From JBCCTX01 sp965263105 (GTDB taxonomy: Bacteria > Bacteroidota > Bacteroidia > J057), in the NCBI GenBank assembly GCA_965263105.1, contig CBDHGL010000003.1, positions 4,650,001-4,714,000 of the forward strand: DNA of 64,000 bases. Direction: 5' to 3'. A model generated the notes under the pieces. That model did not search any database and was not told the origin of the DNA. It saw nothing but the letters and a program-made list of their open reading frames with translations. Shown here in pieces: positions 1 through 8,560 of this stretch. Numbering within the stretch: the first letter of the stretch is position 1; each line of letters begins with the position of its first letter. A program made the translations under genes and the position numbers.

Positions 1-1
1 T

Positions 2-1117
2 TTTTTGAGCCATGAGGGAAAATTTGGGGTAAAAGAGGTGATTAAGACTGTAGATGGAGGGGCCACCTGGACCCAGGTGCTAACGGAGACCCTTTATCAG
101 ATTCAGATCGTTTCTCCTACTGTCATTTACGCCAGAAGTGGGGCTTACTCTGGAAAAATTTATAGATCGACTGATGGGGGAAATTCATGGGAAATAATTT
201 ATGAACTTGGGGACAGTTTCAAAGAAGCTCCCAACTTCTACTTCGTAAATGAAAACCTAGGATTCTTGGTAGGCCCTGAAGGTTTGCTGAAGAAAACAAT
301 TGACGGAGGGACCACTTGGGATGACCTGGTTATTCTTCCTGATCTTGGCCGGACTCAATCATTTTTGGATGTACAATTTTTGACGAATGAAATTGGCTAT
401 ATATCTGAGGCCGATGGGAGTTTATTTAAAACTTTTGATGGAGGAGAAACCTGGGAACCCTTTGACCTTAGATTAGGCGGAGGTAGTTTTCAGCTAGGAG
501 AATCTCATATTTATCGGTATAGGAGTGGGGGACTTATACTGAGATGCCCCTTACCGTTTGATTCTATCGCGACGGTAAATGCTATTGGCTTAGAAGAATT
601 GGCGGATAGAGGTGCTACTATTGGTATTGATATAGAATCTTATTCAGATTCCCTTGAAGTTGTCTTGGAATATGGTATTTCAGAAGGGAATTATTCCGCC
701 GGTATTGTCGATACGACTCTTGTAGGTGAAGGTGAGCAGCAGGCCAATCTTTATTTGGAGGATCTTGAGGATACGACTGTCTACTACGTACGGGTAAGGG
801 TCTACTCAGCAGGAAAACTAATCCAGACCGAAGTATTTTCTTTCACTACAGAAGGGGTTCTTACCCATAGTCTTGATGAATTTGCCTTAGTTTCCTATCG
901 AGTTTATCCTAACCCAGCTGGGAAATTTATACAGGTAGATTTGGGGAGCTCCACGGAAACTATTCAGGTCGAAATAATGGATGTCCAAGGAAGGCTCCAA
1001 GTAGAGGAAAAGCTAAAGGACGGTAGAGTGGATATCTCGCACCTACATCCTGGAGTATACCTGATTACCTTGCGTTCCCCAACTAGGTCTCATACCGTTA
1101 AATTTCTCAAAAAATGA
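2..1117 (+). CDS. T9SS-sorted Ycf48-like beta-propeller protein, 5'-truncated
   Basis: The reading frame is open to the left edge of the window, so only the C-terminal part (about 370 residues) is visible; the TTG at position 5 is not a credible start. The first ~170 residues hold several copies of a T-x-DGG-x-TW motif, typical of Ycf48/BNR-like propeller blades. A fibronectin-like stretch follows at about residues 200-285. The end is a type A type IX secretion sorting domain, with a YPNP motif near residue 305, an LHPGVY turn and terminal basic residues. I infer a protein exported through T9SS and anchored at or released from the cell surface; its ligand is unknown. It converges on the next gene, with 17 bases between the stops. 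Confidence 0.8.
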   Translation, partial: FLSHEGKFGVKEVIKTVDGGATWTQVLTETLYQIQIVSPTVIYARSGAYSGKIYRSTDGGNSWEIIYELGDSFKEAPNFYFVNENLGFLVGPEGLLKKTIDGGTTWDDLVILPDLGRTQSFLDVQFLTNEIGYISEADGSLFKTFDGGETWEPFDLRLGGGSFQLGESHIYRYRSGGLILRCPLPFDSIATVNAIGLEELADRGATIGIDIESYSDSLEVVLEYGISEGNYSAGIVDTTLVGEGEQQANLYLEDLEDTTVYYVRVRVYSAGKLIQTEVFSFTTEGVLTHSLDEFALVSYRVYPNPAGKFIQVDLGSSTETIQVEIMDVQGRLQVEEKLKDGRVDISHLHPGVYLITLRSPTRSHTVKFLKK

Positions 1118-1134
1118 GACAATGTTAGAATTAC

Positions 1135-4100
1135 CTATTTCTTTATTACTCGCTTTGCCAGCCCTTTTTCCCCTTCAATGCGAATATAGTATGTTCCTGC
1201 AGGGTAGGCCATCAGCGAAATTGGCGCCTTGAATATCCCATCATAACTGCTCATTTGCCGCTTTTGCACCACTGAGCCTTTGCTATCAATCACCTCAAAG
1301 CCTATGCTGGACTTCATGAGCCCTTTCTGGCTGAATTCAATGGTAAAATATCCCGAGTTGGGATTGGGAAAGATATTGAAGGTAATCCCTCGGCTCTCCA
1401 GGCTTGCTATGGAAGTGGTAAAGTCTACAATAAGGGTATCACTAACCCTACAATCTTGGGTGGAGTCTTTCACAACAAAAACGTATTCTCCGGGAGCAAC
1501 CCCTTCAAACAAAGAGCTATCCTGGAAAGATTCCCCCCCATCTAAACTGTACATATAGGGTTGGGAACCTCCTTCTGCTTCGATTAAAACGCTTGCTACT
1601 TCGTTTATTGAGTCCGTAGTGACTAAGGCACTGGCTGAAATGGTACAGGGTTTGGGTTCAGAGCTGTTTTGACCACAAAAGTTATGGCTTTGCTCATCCG
1701 TAAACTCTCCATTACTTGTAAATAAGGTATCTCCGGCTGGCCCCAAAAAAGTATAGTTTCCCTCCCCAAAATCACAACAAATCCCATCTTCCTCAAAATC
1801 AAAAATAGTAAAGGTAAAACAACCGGTGTCGGGTAAACATATTGGGATTTTTAGGAGCGTTGTTCCTTCAAAATAAGGCCCTCCCTCCGCCAAAAGACTA
1901 TCCGATTCAGTTCGAATTTCCCAGGTCGTTTCGGTTGGAAATTCATCTGTTAAGAGCGCTAAGGTATGTTCTGACTGGTTGGGCAGAAATAGCACAAGCG
2001 CGGAATCAACATTATTGTCAAGAATCCCCTCGGATCCATCATTTGCCTCTATAAAGGTGACTACAACCTCATTTGTATCTGGTAATAGAGAAGCAATAGG
2101 TAATTCAATGTTTTCAGACCCGCCGAAGGGAATATTCCCATCCCATCCCATACTATCCACTAATGATCCATTGATCTTTATTTCAAAGGCTCCAGAAGTC
2201 AGGGTATCTACCCCTTTATTGGACAAGACAGCCTTAAGGATAACAATAGAATCACAGGTTGTATTGACCGGCTCTAAGGCCAATTGAGCATCAAACTTTG
2301 CCAAATGAATGACCTCTTGACTTAGGGTATCGTTTAGGGAGTTAGCATCCTGGGGATGGGAAACAAAGGCTGTGATTGTGTAAGTTTGTAGTTCTTCAGA
2401 TAGATCCACTGTAGTGGGAAAGGTGAAGGTTAAGGTAGAATCAGCCAAAAGTGTATCTGGGAGAATTTGTGTTTCAATTACTTGCCCATCTAGGGAATAG
2501 CCAAGCTCAAAGTTTGAAAGGGCTTCTAAGCCCTGGTTAATGACTTCGATTCTAACAGAATCTGCTGTCCCTAAATCATCTGATGATCTAGGGGAGAAAA
2601 TGGCAGAGATTCCCAAATCAAGGGTATCTTCGGCCAAATTGAACGCAACAATACGCGTTTCTGTCCGGAAACTCCCATTGCCTGCATATTCAGTGGTAAA
2701 CCAAAAATCCAGACCGTTGGTAGGATCAATAGACATATGGGCGTAGTCTCCAAAACGACCATCTGAATCTATTGCCCCCAAGCCCTCTATAACCTCATAC
2801 TCTTCAACTGTCATTTGGCCTAGGCTATCGCTTGCTAGTCTACCCGTATAGCGTATTCCTGGGAAAGTTTCTGGACTTGAAACGCTGTAACCCAAGGCAA
2901 TATTTCCCAATTTATCCATAGCAACTGTTGGCATAAAGCGATCCAGGCTATCGGGTGAGTAAGTGCCTTCCTGATACAGGTCCCAATCCGTATTTTCTGA
3001 CTTTCTTAATTCTACCCAGCGAATTCCAGATAAATTATCTCCATCAGTTACATCGGTGACAAAGGATAAGACCAGAGACTCATGCGTACCGAAGCTGCGC
3101 AGCTTGGGTAGATTCATGATAATCTCAGGAATGGCATCCAGCCCCCTTCCATCACGTTGGGGTATACAGTCAAAGTCAATCCCAAAACTATCTATGGAAG
3201 AGCATGGGTAGCTGTCGAAAGGGCTAAGGGGAATACTCGTGAGTTCAATAGTCGTATTATTGGCATCATCCCAATCAATATCGAATTGGAATAAATCGAT
3301 CTCATCCTGGGTAGTATTACCCCAGGAGGAATCATCCAATTTTATGGCTATGGGTCGAATATCAGCTGGCATCAATTGCCCATCAATATCTACGGGGGTG
3401 GATACAAAAAATCCCGCCTCAGTGTTCTCGTTTCCCTCAATTTCAATCCGTTGGATACTTACTTCTTCCTCTCCAGCAATTAATTGGTTTTTATCGAGGA
3501 AGTATTGATGTAATTCACCGTTTCCTCCTTCGTTGGTGGTAATCATGAGGGTTTCAGGCCAAATTCCATATTTGGGATAATCAGGAAATAGGGGGGTAGA
3601 GAAAGAATAAACGTAGTAGGATCCCATTGGGTCCGAACTGCTGGAAACGGCTATGAGTAAATTCGCCGGGTCGGTAAACTCTGTCAGGAACCAGCGGCTT
3701 GCTACTTCGTCGTATAACACAATAGGATCACCCGCCGAGAAAGCTCCTAGGGGAGCCCAGAGATCTGCTAAAGCAAACTGTTCAACTAAATTACCCGCTT
3801 TGTCATAAATCCCAACATCGGTAACATTGACTGCCTGAATATAATACCTTCTTCCTACATCCCCTGTTGGATCCATCGGAGAGATATCATCTCCCAATCC
3901 ATCTATGTTGACAAAGGGTTCCACAACTACCTCTCGAAGTCCAGCTTTTTGACGTAGCGGATCTACTCCCTGGTGTTCCAATTCATTGATTGTAGCCTTA
4001 GATTGAGCCCTTCGGCCGATAAAGTTTTTTGGAACCTGTCGATTCTTTTTGAAGATTTTCTTCTTAGCTGCATAGTCAGAACCCGAATGAATAATCTCTC

Positions 4101-4233
4101 TTACTTGTACTGTTTCTCCCAGTTTAACCGCTTTAGCCTGAGATACCTTGATGGGAACGCTTTCAGTTTTGACTTGGGAGAAGACAGGAAGAGATAGCAA
4201 GTAGCACAAAACAATACTCAGTAGTTTCCTCAT
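1135..4233 (-). CDS. Large secreted protein with CARDB-like repeats and T9SS sorting domain
   Basis: The 1032-residue protein starts with a signal peptide (about residues 1-19, ending FSQ). Residues ~100-540 form an unassigned domain that looks like a propeller or hydrolase-like module. Residues ~540-760 resemble CARDB-type beta-sandwich repeats. A Cys-rich stretch near 800-860 resembles the T9SS-associated module that often precedes SprB-like repeats. The last ~80 residues are a type A sorting domain (FPNPNSG, then AGTYYIRIEG). The ATG overlaps the TGA-side end of the upstream lipoprotein gene by 4 bases, so the two are probably translationally coupled. No catalytic residues are recognisable; a surface or adhesion role is an inference. 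Confidence 0.8.
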   Translation of the reverse strand: MRKLLSIVLCYLLSLPVFSQVKTESVPIKVSQAKAVKLGETVQVREIIHSGSDYAAKKKIFKKNRQVPKNFIGRRAQSKATINELEHQGVDPLRQKAGLREVVVEPFVNIDGLGDDISPMDPTGDVGRRYYIQAVNVTDVGIYDKAGNLVEQFALADLWAPLGAFSAGDPIVLYDEVASRWFLTEFTDPANLLIAVSSSSDPMGSYYVYSFSTPLFPDYPKYGIWPETLMITTNEGGNGELHQYFLDKNQLIAGEEEVSIQRIEIEGNENTEAGFFVSTPVDIDGQLMPADIRPIAIKLDDSSWGNTTQDEIDLFQFDIDWDDANNTTIELTSIPLSPFDSYPCSSIDSFGIDFDCIPQRDGRGLDAIPEIIMNLPKLRSFGTHESLVLSFVTDVTDGDNLSGIRWVELRKSENTDWDLYQEGTYSPDSLDRFMPTVAMDKLGNIALGYSVSSPETFPGIRYTGRLASDSLGQMTVEEYEVIEGLGAIDSDGRFGDYAHMSIDPTNGLDFWFTTEYAGNGSFRTETRIVAFNLAEDTLDLGISAIFSPRSSDDLGTADSVRIEVINQGLEALSNFELGYSLDGQVIETQILPDTLLADSTLTFTFPTTVDLSEELQTYTITAFVSHPQDANSLNDTLSQEVIHLAKFDAQLALEPVNTTCDSIVILKAVLSNKGVDTLTSGAFEIKINGSLVDSMGWDGNIPFGGSENIELPIASLLPDTNEVVVTFIEANDGSEGILDNNVDSALVLFLPNQSEHTLALLTDEFPTETTWEIRTESDSLLAEGGPYFEGTTLLKIPICLPDTGCFTFTIFDFEEDGICCDFGEGNYTFLGPAGDTLFTSNGEFTDEQSHNFCGQNSSEPKPCTISASALVTTDSINEVASVLIEAEGGSQPYMYSLDGGESFQDSSLFEGVAPGEYVFVVKDSTQDCRVSDTLIVDFTTSIASLESRGITFNIFPNPNSGYFTIEFSQKGLMKSSIGFEVIDSKGSVVQKRQMSSYDGIFKAPISLMAYPAGTYYIRIEGEKGLAKRVIKK

Positions 4234-4589
4234 GGTTTTTTCTTTTTCGGGCGTGAAGTCCCGAAGCTGGAATTGGTAGATTGGCTTTTGGTCAATTCTT
4301 TATTCAAAACTTTTACAGAGACTATTCTATTGTCATTTTTTAATTTTTCTACCAACTGGCTGAGTTTTTTAGCTTTTAGTTCTACTACGGCTGTGTAAAG
4401 GGGTTGGGACTTACTAGAACGTTTTAACTCAGTAAGTCCTAACGACTGGTATTCTTTTGATAGTTCTTGGGGACTTTCGTTCCCATCTACCATGATCTGT
4501 AAGCGGTGGTTTTCGGAAAGGCTTTTATTTTTCCCTACTCTACAAGAAAGGCAAAGGAAGATAGAAAGGAGGGGTAGAATTTTTTTCAC
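4230..4589 (-). CDS. Small lipoprotein with a possible I9-type inhibitor/propeptide fold
   Basis: This is a 119-residue protein with a lipoprotein signal (hydrophobic residues 4-14, then LSC at about residues 14-16). The mature part holds a stretch of the type YTAVVELKAKKLSQLVEKL followed by a V-rich strand. That pattern resembles the beta-alpha-beta of subtilisin propeptide/I9 inhibitors, but the match is by eye only. The tail is Ser/Thr- and Lys-rich and ends KKKKP. It overlaps the following large T9SS gene by 4 bases, implying co-expression and possibly a partner or chaperone role for that protein. I do not recognise a named family. Confidence 0.6.
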   Translation of the reverse strand: MKKILPLLSIFLCLSCRVGKNKSLSENHRLQIMVDGNESPQELSKEYQSLGLTELKRSSKSQPLYTAVVELKAKKLSQLVEKLKNDNRIVSVKVLNKELTKSQSTNSSFGTSRPKKKKP

Positions 4590-4641
4590 AAAAATAAATT
4601 AGGCTTAACAAAGTTCTCAAAGTAATAATTTTTAGAGAATT

Positions 4642-5724
4642 TTATTCAGAAAAGGGTGTATTTATTTCTGGATCTAGGAGAGGAATTCGAGCCTCATAGG
4701 TAGTGGGACTCGGGGAGAATTGGGGTAAGCGCTCGCTAAGCAGGGCATAGCGTTGGTGAAGGTTTTCCAGGCCAATACCCGTAGAAGCCTCCTTTTCAGA
4801 TCGCAATTGCAAGTTATTTTTTATGATTAAGTCATCCCCTTTCAGATAAATTTGAAGATGGAGTGGTTGCGATTTAGATACTATATTATGCTTGAGGGCA
4901 TTTTCTACTAATAATTGTAAGGAAAGAGGAGGGACCATGCGAACATTGGCCTCTGGAGGAATATCTATGTTTATGTGTAACCCTTCCTCAAAACGGATTT
5001 TTTGTAGAAAAAGGTAGTTTTCCAAAAAACGCATTTCTTCTCCTAAGGGGATTAGGTTCAAGTTCCGGTAATCCAATACATACCTGTAAACCTTGGTCAA
5101 TTTGCTGATGAATTGTTCGGCTTTTTTTCCATCCTCAAGGACGAGCATAGACAAGGCATTCAAACAATTAAACAGGAAATGGGGGTTGACTTGGTTTTTG
5201 AGGGTTTCAAATTGGGAGAGGATGTTCTCTTTTTTTTGCCTTTCGGCGAGGAGGAGTAAGTTGTTTTTTTCCGCTTGGAGGCGTTGAATTTTCCGCTTCA
5301 TATGCAGGGACTCCAGGGCCTTGTCCATTACCAATTTTAGGTCCTGGGTATTCCAAGGCTTACTAATGTAGTGATAGACTTTCCCCTTGTTGATGGCTTC
5401 GATTACGGCTTGCATATCACTATATCCTGTGACGACCATTCTGATGGGTTCGGGATACTCTTCGATTATCTGTTCGAATAGTTCCACTCCAGTCATTTGG
5501 GGCATGCGTTGATCGCTCAAAATTAGGTCAACTGGGGTTGAACGGAGAATTTGGAGGGCTTCCTGCCCGTTATGAGCTAAGTGGATATCGTAATCCCGAC
5601 GAAAGGAAGCCTTAAAGCTTCGGAGATTTTGGGGTTCATCGTCAACATACAACACCACTGGCAGAAGGGGGGAGTAGTTGATGTATCCATAGTTATCCTC
5701 CTCCTTCCTTGAGCTTTTCAGCAT
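4642..5724 (-). CDS. Response regulator fused to LytS-type histidine kinase
   Basis: The N-terminal receiver domain (about residues 22-140) shows the acidic pair DD28-29, the phospho-acceptor D71 in LILSDQRMP and K122 in the SKPW motif. A coiled-coil linker (about 140-175) follows. Then comes a His_kinase/LytS-type domain with H182 in NPHFLFNCLNAL and an N-box of the type VENALKHN, giving a complete ATPase. The receiver-kinase order suggests an intermediate in a phosphorelay. The listed start (5724) lies inside prfA and gives an odd N-terminus. A better start is an ATG at 5690, seven bases after an AGGAGG and just past the prfA stop. It is in another frame that joins this one if the C6 run at 5667-5672 gains one base. 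No LytTR partner is nearby. Confidence 0.85.
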   Translation of the reverse strand: MLKSSRKEEDNYGYINYSPLLPVVLYVDDEPQNLRSFKASFRRDYDIHLAHNGQEALQILRSTPVDLILSDQRMPQMTGVELFEQIIEEYPEPIRMVVTGYSDMQAVIEAINKGKVYHYISKPWNTQDLKLVMDKALESLHMKRKIQRLQAEKNNLLLLAERQKKENILSQFETLKNQVNPHFLFNCLNALSMLVLEDGKKAEQFISKLTKVYRYVLDYRNLNLIPLGEEMRFLENYLFLQKIRFEEGLHINIDIPPEANVRMVPPLSLQLLVENALKHNIVSKSQPLHLQIYLKGDDLIIKNNLQLRSEKEASTGIGLENLHQRYALLSERLPQFSPSPTTYEARIPLLDPEINTPFSE

Positions 5725-6769
5725 TTTCGGCGATGCGCAAGGGTTCTATCACCTGGTCCATATCTCCATTCATTATGCCTTGTAGGTTATACAAGGTTAG
5801 GCTAATCCTGTGATCGGTCACCCTACCTTGAGGGAAGTTATAGGTTCGAATTTTGGCACTCCTGTCCCCAGTGGAGACCAAAGATCGTCTGAGTGCTACT
5901 TCTTCCGCTTTTCGTTTGGCCATCTCCATATCATAGATACGGGTTCTAAGAATGCGCATAGCCTTTTCCCGGTTTTTGATCTGTGATTTTTCATCTTGCA
6001 TCGAAACCACTACTCCGGTTGGAATATGGGTGAGTCGTACGGCTGAATACGTTGTATTTACTGACTGCCCTCCAGGCCCGGAAGCACAAAAAGTTTCGTC
6101 TTTGATATCGGAGGGGTTTAATTCCACGTCAAAATCTTCAGCCTCTGGCATGATTGCTACTGTGGCGGCAGAGGTGTGGATTCTCCCCTGAGATTCGGTA
6201 GCCGGCACTCTTTGGACTCGATGTACACCCGATTCAAACTTGAGGGTGCCGTACACATCATCCCCTGTAATATTGGCAATAACTTCCTTATATCCTCCCG
6301 TGGTCCCTTCTGTGTAACTGGTGACACTCAGCTTCATGCCTTTGTTATCACAATATTTTTGGTACATTCTCAATAGGTCCCCTGCAAAGAGAGAAGCTTC
6401 GTCACCTCCGGTACCCGCACGGATTTCCATGATGATGTTTTTATGGTCTTCCGGATCTTTTGGAATCAGCAGGACTTTAATCTCTTCCGCCAGAATCTCT
6501 GCCTGGGGCTTAAGGGCCTCGAGCTCTTCATTGGCTAGTTCCCGCATCTCTGGGTCCTGCTCTTCTTTGAGGAGCAACTTGCTGTTTTCTATGTTGCTAA
6601 CGACGTTTTTGTATTCGAGGGTTTTATTGACAATTTTTTCGAGTTCTTTATACTCGATATTCAAGGCCTTGTACTTCTTCATATTACCCATGATCTCGGG
6701 ATCAATGATCTCCTGTTTGACCTCTTCAAATCGTACTTCAATATGTGCGAGTTTATCTAATAGATCCAT
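5693..6769 (-). CDS. prfA: Peptide chain release factor 1
   Basis: Class I release factor that recognises UAA and UAG in the ribosomal A site and triggers peptidyl-tRNA hydrolysis. From the chosen ATG the protein has 358 residues, matching the family length. It carries the GGQ catalytic motif at about residues 233-235 (context GPGGQSVNTT) and the RF1-type PAT tripeptide at 189-191, which separates it from RF2. I chose the ATG at 6769 (MDLLDKL) rather than the longer in-frame start at 6793 because family members begin at this point. The end of the gene supplies the Shine-Dalgarno for the downstream kinase, two bases after its stop. Confidence 0.97.
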   Translation of the reverse strand: MDLLDKLAHIEVRFEEVKQEIIDPEIMGNMKKYKALNIEYKELEKIVNKTLEYKNVVSNIENSKLLLKEEQDPEMRELANEELEALKPQAEILAEEIKVLLIPKDPEDHKNIIMEIRAGTGGDEASLFAGDLLRMYQKYCDNKGMKLSVTSYTEGTTGGYKEVIANITGDDVYGTLKFESGVHRVQRVPATESQGRIHTSAATVAIMPEAEDFDVELNPSDIKDETFCASGPGGQSVNTTYSAVRLTHIPTGVVVSMQDEKSQIKNREKAMRILRTRIYDMEMAKRKAEEVALRRSLVSTGDRSAKIRTYNFPQGRVTDHRISLTLYNLQGIMNGDMDQVIEPLRIAENAEKLKEGGG

Positions 6770-6799
6770 AAATTTTGCTTCCTTAATAAACAAAAATTC

Positions 6800-7732
6800 T
6801 CATTCCATTTCATATATCCAAATGTATCTCTCCCCCAGGAGATAACAATACCGTTGACTTAGGGCCAGATCCTTGAATTTTTGGGGTAGGCTAACCTGGC
6901 AATCAAATTGGGGAAGTGGGAGGAAGCGGGTGATAAGCAGGGTACTATCTTCTAGGAGGAGAAGTTGTTGACCTATTCCATCCAGGGACCTAGGGGCTTC
7001 AGCAGGAGGGACTTGTACTTGACTTTGGTAGGTACCAAAGGCGTCGAAGTGAAGAACACGATTTTGATCTGCAACCAGGATATCGTTCTGGCTAGAGATA
7101 TAAAGAGATTCTGGGGCAAATAAAGAACCTTCTCCATAGTCGTTTCCTCCAAAGTCCTGTAGAAAGTCACCTTGAGCGGAAAAATGATAAACCTTGTTAT
7201 CCCAGGGGTTCAGAAAAAAATATTCTCCTAGGCCATTGACTGAAAAAGCATGGGGGATAAGGCTGCTTGCTATAGATCCTGGGATGTTTTCGATCAGATT
7301 TTGGTTAAAATCAAGACTTCCCAAAACTTCCAATTCTTTTCCAAAGATTAGTAAGGTCCTTCTCCCTTCATCCAGGAGGTAGAGCTGTTGATAGTTGTTC
7401 ACTTGGATATCGATGGGCCTTAACAGATGCTCTGTTTCACGGGTAAAAGATCCTCCCATTTGAAGGGTGGAATCATAACGGTAATTCTGTAAGAATTTTT
7501 TCACCAAACCTTGCCTTATCGCCAATAGATATATATTTCCCTGGGTATCAACAGCTAGTCTATCATAGCTTCGCTCCAAGGAAAGGCTATCTGCCTTTTT
7601 CCAGGAGGAAAAGTCGCAAAAGCTTTGACTAAGCAAGGAGGAGTTACACAGAAGTATGAGAAGAAGGCTTAGCCAAAGGGCTAGCCCAATTTTCGTCCAG
7701 AGGGTAGGTGTTGAGTTGAACTTCCCGTTCAT
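6800..7732 (-). CDS. Secreted NHL/6-bladed propeller-like protein
   Basis: The 310-residue protein has a long basic N-terminus and a hydrophobic signal segment (about residues 16-36). The body is made of repeated strands with motifs such as D-x-Q/G-N-I-Y/L-L and LYLLDEG, spaced by roughly 40-50 residues. These are characteristic of NHL or 6-bladed beta-propeller proteins, including those found in Bacteroidota. No enzyme motif is visible, and the function (probably periplasmic binding or scaffolding) is unknown. It lies between lpxH and prfA on the same strand. If the lpxH frameshift is corrected, lpxH would overlap its first ~30 codons. Confidence 0.55.
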   Translation of the reverse strand: MNGKFNSTPTLWTKIGLALWLSLLLILLCNSSLLSQSFCDFSSWKKADSLSLERSYDRLAVDTQGNIYLLAIRQGLVKKFLQNYRYDSTLQMGGSFTRETEHLLRPIDIQVNNYQQLYLLDEGRRTLLIFGKELEVLGSLDFNQNLIENIPGSIASSLIPHAFSVNGLGEYFFLNPWDNKVYHFSAQGDFLQDFGGNDYGEGSLFAPESLYISSQNDILVADQNRVLHFDAFGTYQSQVQVPPAEAPRSLDGIGQQLLLLEDSTLLITRFLPLPQFDCQVSLPQKFKDLALSQRYCYLLGERYIWIYEME

Positions 7733-7810
7733 TGATTTTTAAATAGGAAAAAAAATTGATCCAGTCTCCCATGAATATACAGGTGGAGCTCGGGGAAAGT
7801 TGTATTTCTT

Positions 7811-8467
7811 TTAAAATATGTCGGTGGCCATAAACAAAGTAGTCAATATCTGATTGGGAGGCGAGAAGCTCTTTGGAATGGGTAATAAGAATTCTTTCTC
7901 TCCCAAGAATTCATTGGGGGGATAAGGGGAAACGGTCTCCTGGTGCTTTCTGCTCATCCCTGAAACGTATTGAGCCAGGGCAACCCCTAAATTGGGGTGG
8001 AGGCGGGCATACAGCCATTTGCTCAGGGGATGGGTAATGATCCGTTTCATAAATTTGTATCCGTGGTCTCCAGGACCTAAACCGTCGCCGTGTGCCAAGT
8101 AGAATTTCTGGCCATAAAACTCACAGTATATAGGCTTGTGGTAGATTTTTACCCCTAATTCTTCTGGTAAGTAGGAATCATACCAAAGGTCGTGGTTACC
8201 GGCAAACATATGTACAGGGATTCCCGCATCGCAAAGTTCGGCCAGACCTCCCAGGATTCGGACAAAGCCCTTCGGAACAACCTGTTTGTATTCAAACCAA
8301 AAGTCGAAGGTATCCCCCAATAAGTACAACTCCCCTAGGTCGGAACGGATATGGGATAGCCAATTTAGCAGATGCTTTTCTCTTATGAGACTCTCTGCAT
8401 GAGAAGGGGATCCCAAATGAAGATCAGAAACAATGTAAATGCTTTTCCCAGACTCGGGGTTGGACAT
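7811..8467 (-). CDS. lpxH: UDP-2,3-diacylglucosamine diphosphatase, frameshifted near the C-terminus
   Basis: LpxH-type metallophosphoesterase of lipid A synthesis, which removes UMP from UDP-2,3-diacylglucosamine. The visible frame has the metal ligands D15/H17 (SDLHLGS), G51-D52 (LLGDTFDFW), G90-N91-H92-D93 and H126 (LAHGDG). After about residue 190 (LGEKE) it departs from the family and stops at 7811. The other frame continues perfectly with a THSKELL stretch, IDYFVYGHRH (final metal motif, 7818-7829) and a FMGDWI stretch, to a stop at 7644. One extra A in the AAA run at about 7895-7897 would restore a protein of normal length. The gene is normally needed for lipid A, so a sequencing or assembly error is the likelier explanation. 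Confidence 0.85.
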   Translation of the reverse strand: MSNPESGKSIYIVSDLHLGSPSHAESLIREKHLLNWLSHIRSDLGELYLLGDTFDFWFEYKQVVPKGFVRILGGLAELCDAGIPVHMFAGNHDLWYDSYLPEELGVKIYHKPIYCEFYGQKFYLAHGDGLGPGDHGYKFMKRIITHPLSKWLYARLHPNLGVALAQYVSGMSRKHQETVSPYPPNEFLGEKEFLLPIPKSFSPPNQILTTLFMATDIF

Positions 8468-8506
8468 ACCTGTTTATATGTATCTTTTGATGGGGCTTTA
8501 ACGAAT

Positions 8507-8547
8507 AAATGCGGAATTATCTACGCTTGGTAAATAATTCCGCATTT
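8507..8547. terminator. Strong hairpin between ftsH and lpxH
   Basis: A 14-base perfect inverted repeat (8507-8520 with 8534-8547; arms AAATGCGGAATTAT and complement) lies between the ftsH stop and the lpxH start. Only a weak T-rich stretch follows on the minus strand. It probably acts as an intrinsic terminator or mRNA-stabilising hairpin at the ftsH 3' end. Confidence 0.55.
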
Positions 8548-8560
8548 AATATTTCTATAT

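Noticed and set aside
5..7. TTG start codon for the first gene
   Set aside because: The frame is open to base 2 and the first residues continue a propeller domain, so the gene simply extends beyond the window.
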